Of a stretch of 64,000 nucleotides of DNA, positions 59,732 to 64,000 are shown piece by piece (the first letter of the stretch is position 1; every line of letters starts with the position of its first letter). Origin of the DNA: an uncultured Lachnospiraceae bacterium (GTDB lineage: Bacteria; Bacillota_A; Clostridia; Lachnospirales; Lachnospiraceae); the NCBI GenBank assembly GCA_947564305.1, contig CANOBT010000004.1:22815-86814 (forward strand). The letters are read 5' to 3'. The notes beneath the pieces were generated by a model. That model had not been told where the DNA came from. It made no database searches and saw only the letters and a list, made by a program, of their open reading frames with translations. A program made the translations under genes and the position numbers.

Positions 59732-60988
59732 TCAATGCATTTCTTCCATCCTGCATTGATGTACTTTCTTTGCTTTATCATATGCGATACCGACCAGCAG
59801 AACCGAACCATTTTTTTTCACTCTCTGCATATAATTCTTTTCCTTGATCTGTGCGATCTCCTTTATCTCTTTCATACTGTTTCGAGACAAAACTTTCTGA
59901 TACTTTTCCATTAATTCGCTATTTGGAATCTTGAGATAGCCATTATAATACGAAAGGAAACCGTATACGACCATTGCTGAAAGAATCTCATCACGCGTTT
60001 CCAGACGCTGTTCGGCTGCACTGTATCCATTCAATTCTGCTTCTACCGAAATACCGGACACCATCTTAACAATATCTTCACGCACTTCATCTACATTATG
60101 CTCAATGCAGTCCGCAATCTCATTCATCGGTCCGGTTTCCGTCCAGTAATTCAGGCATACCCCCCGCGTAAGAGCTTTATTTACCGAGCGCGGATTAAAA
60201 AGACTTTTCCCATCGCTTGTATAATAACCATCATACCATTGTTTCATTTCTTCATAAGAAACCGTCTTCCTTTTCTCACATAATTCCCGCACTTCCTGTT
60301 CCTGAAATCCAAAATATGCGTCAAAAACATTGTCATTCATAAAATTATATTCATCAAACATATTCAGTTCGGAACCACTGGAATATTTCGCAATCGGCAA
60401 AACACCTGTCATATAAGCAAGCTCCACGTAAGCTCTGTCTTTTAACAGCCCTTTCAGAAATTTCAAGAAACTGCTCTTATCCCTGTCAGTCATAAATGTT
60501 TCATAAAATATAGAATCCCATTCATCCAATATAAAGATAAAAGATTCTTCTGTTTCCTGCAGCATCTGACTTAGGTTTCCCTGTTCGCGGTTTCTAAGAG
60601 CAGGATACGCCTCTCTCAAATCTTCTTTTAACGTCTCTGTAATGTTCCGGATATAATCCTCATACTGCTCGCAGTAATCCGGCAGTTCACTAAAATCAAT
60701 ATGAACCACATTATACTGATTCATGTATTTTTCGTACTGTTTTGTACCGGCAACTGCAAGTCCGTCAAAAATCGGATGGCTGTCATATCCCCTTGTGTAA
60801 TATGCTCCCAACATATTTGCATTGACTGTCTTTCCAAATCGCCTCGGCCGGGTAATGCATATATAGGGGTTTCCTGTTCCCACCGCCTGGGAAACTTTTT
60901 CTATCATCAGACTCTTATCAACAAAAATCTCATTCTTTGTCACCTTTTGATATAACCGACACTGCGCGTTCGTATTCAAATAGTACAT
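59732..60988 (-). CDS. AAA-ATPase-like protein lacking the nuclease core
   Basis: A 418-residue member of the same family as 39463-41109. The ATPase domain is complete (Walker A CITRPRRFGKT, Walker B-like FIFILDEWDS). The nuclease-like domain is nearly gone: after ELMEKYQKVLSRNSMKE it jumps to EIAQIKEKNY and then LLVGIAYDKAKKVHQC. The roughly 110 residues that hold the catalytic Asp and E-x-K in the intact copy are missing, in frame. It could be a functional ATPase-only variant or an early decay product. Confidence 0.85.
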   Translation of the reverse strand: MYYLNTNAQCRLYQKVTKNEIFVDKSLMIEKVSQAVGTGNPYICITRPRRFGKTVNANMLGAYYTRGYDSHPIFDGLAVAGTKQYEKYMNQYNVVHIDFSELPDYCEQYEDYIRNITETLKEDLREAYPALRNREQGNLSQMLQETEESFIFILDEWDSIFYETFMTDRDKSSFLKFLKGLLKDRAYVELAYMTGVLPIAKYSSGSELNMFDEYNFMNDNVFDAYFGFQEQEVRELCEKRKTVSYEEMKQWYDGYYTSDGKSLFNPRSVNKALTRGVCLNYWTETGPMNEIADCIEHNVDEVREDIVKMVSGISVEAELNGYSAAEQRLETRDEILSAMVVYGFLSYYNGYLKIPNSELMEKYQKVLSRNSMKEIKEIAQIKEKNYMQRVKKNGSVLLVGIAYDKAKKVHQCRMEEMH

Positions 60989-61017
60989 GGAGCCTCTCCC
61001 TTTTTGCTAATTTCCAT

Positions 61018-61416
61018 TTACAAATACTGGCTGAATTCTACCTTTTCTTTGTTGGGTCCCACAATCGTAAAGAATTTCACCCCGTTCTCCCAGAATGGAA
61101 GAAACTGGATTTTTTTGTCCAGCATCTGATATCCCGCATCTTTTACCTGATGAAATACAGCTTCGATATCTGTAACGTTTAATGCAACATGGTCAATTGC
61201 CCCATTGCTGCCAACGGCCTGCCTATTTTCATATGTTTCTATAATCAGGTTGCCAGCTTCTAAAAAAGCCACTTTTTCATTCGCTTTCTCATTGACCGTC
61301 TCATAAGCCATTTCAAATCCCAACTGTTCATAAAACTTTACCGTTTCCTCTATGTCATTTGTCGGAATACCTACATGCTGTACCCCAGTAATGTACTGCG
61401 CAAAATTATTTTTCAT
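61018..61416 (-). CDS. VOC (glyoxalase/bleomycin-resistance) superfamily protein
   Basis: A 132-residue VOC-fold protein with two beta-alpha-beta modules. Likely metal ligands are His in GVQHVGIPT, Glu in ETYENR, His in IDHVALNV and Glu near the end (KVEFSQYL). I chose the ATG at 61416, which has an AAAGGCGG site upstream. It may isomerise or detoxify a small metabolite; the substrate is unknown. It is followed by the AAA-ATPase-like gene and preceded by the HPr-like gene, all on the same strand. Confidence 0.85.
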   Translation of the reverse strand: MKNNFAQYITGVQHVGIPTNDIEETVKFYEQLGFEMAYETVNEKANEKVAFLEAGNLIIETYENRQAVGSNGAIDHVALNVTDIEAVFHQVKDAGYQMLDKKIQFLPFWENGVKFFTIVGPNKEKVEFSQYL

Positions 61417-61477
61417 TTCTATCATCCGCCTTTCTGGTTCTTTTTAATCTGACCTTTTATGTTCCGTCAGAACAATT

Positions 61478-61705
61478 CTATTCTACCAGATATTTCATAA
61501 AAATGTCCATATACTTTTCATCCCAGTCTTCAACCTCCACCTTTACCGGTCTCATCAAATCCAGGCTGAAAATCCCCATGATTGATTTTGCGTCAATAAT
61601 AAATTTCCCCGAACGCAGAAGCACATCACAATCAATGCCGCTCACTTCGTTAACAAATGTTTTGACCTGATCAATCGATTCCAATTTTATCCATAACTCT
61701 TTCAT
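61478..61705 (-). CDS. HPr-like protein without the catalytic histidine
   Basis: A 75-residue protein with the HPr fold pattern: the Ser46-equivalent segment KSIMGIFSL is kept (Ser41). The region that normally carries GIHARPA and His15 reads VNEVSGIDCDV, with no histidine. It therefore cannot relay phosphate in the PTS but could act as a regulatory HPr/Crh-like protein through the serine. GGAGG lies 7 nt before the ATG at 61705. It is next to a sugar symporter gene. Confidence 0.75.
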   Translation of the reverse strand: MKELWIKLESIDQVKTFVNEVSGIDCDVLLRSGKFIIDAKSIMGIFSLDLMRPVKVEVEDWDEKYMDIFMKYLVE

Positions 61706-61746
61706 CATCAAACCTCCAATTATTTTTGTAACCACTTGCTAAAATA

Positions 61747-63129
61747 CTATGCCTGTTTCCTGCTTTTCTTTCTCTCCTGTATTTCTTCCACAATTTTATT
61801 ATATGTTGTCTTATTCAGGCGATAGAAATACAGAACCGCGGCCGTTATAATCCAGAGAATTCCCGGAACCGTTGTGAAGGAATGCTTAATTACAGCTAAC
61901 ACTGCCGTATTCTGCTGTTGGTTCGCAACGTAGCCAAACATACCCAGGATTCCTGCAAGGGCGGATGTTCCAAGGGCCATCCCAATCTTATTTCCCAATG
62001 AGATAAATGCGTATTGGAACCCATCATTTCTAAGGCCGGTCTTCCATTCTCCATATTCCACACAATCGGGAACAATGGCATAGATTGCCGTATTAAATCC
62101 AGAGAAGAAAAACTGTGCCAGGCAGGAGAATGTATAAAATGGAACCGGTGAATCTCCTACCGTGAAAAAGTACATGCAAAACATACTGATTCCTGTCAGC
62201 AGTGCAAAAATGGATGCGGAACGCCCTTTATTATTCGTGAGGCGGAACACAAACGGAAAACATGCAGCGCCAATAATGGACGGAATAATGATAAACATCG
62301 AATAGGTGCTGAACAATGCCTGATTGCCTTCTACGTATGTAAAATAGTACAATGCGTCTGCATTTCTTCCATAAAGGGTCACGCCAAACAGGAGCTGTCC
62401 TGCAACAGCAATCATATAGGGACGGTTTTTCGCGACAGCACTCAACTGTACTTTCAAAGAAATTTTTTCCTTCTCCGGCACTTCTACTACTTCTTTTGTT
62501 TTTGCAAAACAGAAGATATGACATGCTGCAAAAATACATCCATATAAAATGGCAATCAGCAAATAGCCCTTTTTATCATTCCCATTTCCAAGTGCACTAA
62601 TCAACGGAACCGTCACAATATTAATGATACCGATAGCAATCATAGCGCTGACCGAGCGGAATGTATTAATCTTTGCCCGTTCCTCAATATTCTGCGTCAT
62701 TGCTCCACACAATGTACCGTAAGGAATATTCACGCAGGTATATCCTAATACCAGGATACAATATGTAACTGCCATGTAAATAATCTTAGCAGTCGGTGAC
62801 CAGTCAGGATGTGCCCAAAAAGTCATGATCAATACGAGAGACGTCAATGGCGCCGCAATCAACAGCCAGGGTCTGTATCTCCCCCATCTTGTATGCGTCT
62901 TATCACTCAATCCGCCGATTACCGGGTCGTTGATCGCGTCCCAGAAACGGGAGAACAGCATCAGTCCCGCAACAGCCCCCATACCAATTCCAAAAACGTC
63001 GGTATAGAAAATCATCAGGAAATTCCCTACAAACATCCAACTAAAATTACATCCCACATCTCCCATACCATACGCGATTTTACTAATCAATGGTACTTTT
63101 ACATTTGTGTCTTTCTGCTTACCTTCCAT
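61747..63129 (-). CDS. GPH-family sugar:cation symporter (MelB-like)
   Basis: A 460-residue, 12-helix major facilitator transporter of the glycoside-pentoside-hexuronide group. Typical features are the start KIAYGMGDVGCNFSWMFVG, the FWDAINDPVIGGLSDKTHTRWGRYRPWLL motif spread over the first loop, and a C-terminal RLNKTTYNKIVEEIQERK tail. I chose the ATG at 63129 with AAAGGAG upstream. It probably imports a melibiose-, galactoside- or glucuronide-type sugar with Na+ or H+. Confidence 0.92.
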   Translation of the reverse strand: MEGKQKDTNVKVPLISKIAYGMGDVGCNFSWMFVGNFLMIFYTDVFGIGMGAVAGLMLFSRFWDAINDPVIGGLSDKTHTRWGRYRPWLLIAAPLTSLVLIMTFWAHPDWSPTAKIIYMAVTYCILVLGYTCVNIPYGTLCGAMTQNIEERAKINTFRSVSAMIAIGIINIVTVPLISALGNGNDKKGYLLIAILYGCIFAACHIFCFAKTKEVVEVPEKEKISLKVQLSAVAKNRPYMIAVAGQLLFGVTLYGRNADALYYFTYVEGNQALFSTYSMFIIIPSIIGAACFPFVFRLTNNKGRSASIFALLTGISMFCMYFFTVGDSPVPFYTFSCLAQFFFSGFNTAIYAIVPDCVEYGEWKTGLRNDGFQYAFISLGNKIGMALGTSALAGILGMFGYVANQQQNTAVLAVIKHSFTTVPGILWIITAAVLYFYRLNKTTYNKIVEEIQERKKSRKQA

Positions 63130-63383
63130 GACATTCCTCTCCTTTTCTTCATTTCCTACTTTATGTATTACTTTATTAAATAGTTTTATTATGTATTTTA
63201 TGATAAAACTATCTTTATATTTTGTCAATATATTTTGGATGCTTTATTTCTTTTCAGCAATTTAGCTAAAACCGATTATCATTTTTTGGTAAAACAGACG
63301 AAAAAGAAACCGTTGTCTTTGGTTACTTTTTTAGTTAGTAATTGGAAAAACGTTGATAGACAAATTGATTTTTCAGGAATATT

Positions 63384-64000
63384 ATGATAAATTTTGATTA
63401 CAGTATTGAAGGAATCGAGGAACACATTATGGGCAATTATCTGAATCCTGACAACAGTGGGTTTGCGGCAATCCTAAAAACCCCATATGTAGATAAATCC
63501 GGCTTAATCAGCCTAATCAATCGTACCATCGGCACAAAACAGATGCTGACCTGCATCAGCAGCCCCCGCCGCTTTGGTAAGTCTTTTGCCGCACAGATGC
63601 TTTGCGCCTATTATGATAGAACTTGTGATTCCTCCTCCCTGTTTGACAATCTTGTAATTTCAAAAAACACACAATATCAGGAGCACTTGAATAAATATGA
63701 TGTCCTATACCTGGATATGACCGGGATAATGGGGGAAACATCCCCGGCAGATATGGTATCTTACAATATCGTCAAGTGCAGCGGGATTACCTGGAATTTC
63801 TGCGTACATTATTTAAAAACAGCAGCGCTACTTCTCAGATTTTTGCGGCTGCATATATGACAGGTATCCTTCCTGTTAAAAAGGACGGCTCACAATCTGA
63901 GATATCTGATTTCAGAGAATTCTCTATCCTTGATCCGGGGGAATACGCTGAATTTACGTTCTCCCTCATATTTCGTCGCCCCCGCCCTCGCGCAGATATC
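63384..64000 (+). pseudogene. Degenerate AAA-ATPase-like gene (third copy), runs off the window
   Basis: The first about 130 residues match the family (NYLNPDNSGFAAILKTPYVD, Walker A CISSPRRFGKS). After DMVSYNIVK the frame shifts. The next frame resumes family sequence much further along (YLEFLRTLFKNSS, then AAAYMTGILPVKKDGSQSEI), so the segment with Walker B is deleted. A further break follows EYAEFTF. The product cannot be functional. It opens on the plus strand, opposite to the other two copies. Confidence 0.8.

Noticed and set aside
1..64000. B12 riboswitch or B12-dependent diol dehydratase genes
   Set aside because: The dehydratase is clearly a glycyl radical enzyme with its activase; no cobalamin-dependent subunits or reactivase were seen.
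1..64000. tRNA genes, CRISPR arrays, transposases, integrases, phage genes
   Set aside because: None recognised on either strand; the only clustered repeats are the 23-nt pair, the 24-nt tandem repeats and the AraC elements.

Overview
The window reads as chromosomal DNA of a gut-type Firmicute, most likely a Lachnospiraceae close to Blautia, Ruminococcus or Mediterraneibacter. The evidence is moderate GC, strong AAGGAGG ribosome sites, a GH31 alpha-glucosidase that I recall as closely matching a Blautia obeum enzyme, and the mix of a glycyl-radical microcompartment with plant- and host-glycan hydrolases. No tRNA, rRNA, CRISPR array, IS element or phage gene was seen.

Region 1 (1-15 kb) is a bacterial microcompartment (BMC) locus of the glycyl-radical, fucose/rhamnose type (GRM5-like), all on the minus strand. 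Transcription starts at a near-consensus promoter at 13024-13052. It runs through a glycyl radical propanediol dehydratase, its activase, a fuculose-phosphate-type aldolase, a GlcG/PduO-like protein, CoA-acylating aldehyde dehydrogenase (PduP), a medium-chain alcohol dehydrogenase, four BMC-H shell genes, PduL, a BMC-P vertex protein, the flavin/Fe-S protein PduS, the trimer PduT, and a DeoR regulator. A second promoter with a palindrome lies before the aldolase. A satellite operon (13.3-15 kb) adds two more BMC-H genes and a D-2-hydroxyacid dehydrogenase. The implied route is deoxysugar phosphate to lactaldehyde, then 1,2-propanediol, propanal, and finally propanol plus propionyl phosphate.

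Region 2 (15-29 kb) holds a PIN toxin pair, a ferritin-like protein, a PHP phosphatase, a MarR-controlled alcohol/aldehyde dehydrogenase operon, a chemoreceptor, a sodium:amine/amino-acid symporter, the GH31 enzyme, a prepilin peptidase and a membrane LuxR protein. Region 3 (29-41 kb) holds a GH5 glucanase lipoprotein, a four-gene FtsX-type ABC exporter with its two-component system, cysteine synthase, peptidase T, a repeat-containing unknown and an AAA-ATPase/PD-(D/E)XK protein.

Region 4 (41-56 kb) is an alpha-galactoside/rhamnoside utilisation cluster: GH78, GH36, GH27, a small zinc protein, a DUF624 protein, a CUT1 ABC importer, two AraC regulators and a raffinose-synthase-like GH36. A 42-nt element with tandem AraC-type half-sites occurs at identical spacing from the -10 boxes of the importer operon and the distant GH36 gene, which defines a small regulon. 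Region 5 (56-64 kb) holds an ECF sigma/anti-sigma operon with a likely autoregulated promoter, a Gfo/Idh/MocA oxidoreductase, two further, decaying AAA-ATPase copies, a VOC protein, an HPr-like protein lacking the catalytic His, and a GPH-type sugar symporter.

The best leads are the nested start inside an extended BMC-H gene, the hairpins and 23-nt repeat between shell genes, the shared AraC element, a 20-bp hairpin between a response regulator and its membrane-free kinase, and the graded decay of three AAA-ATPase paralogues.
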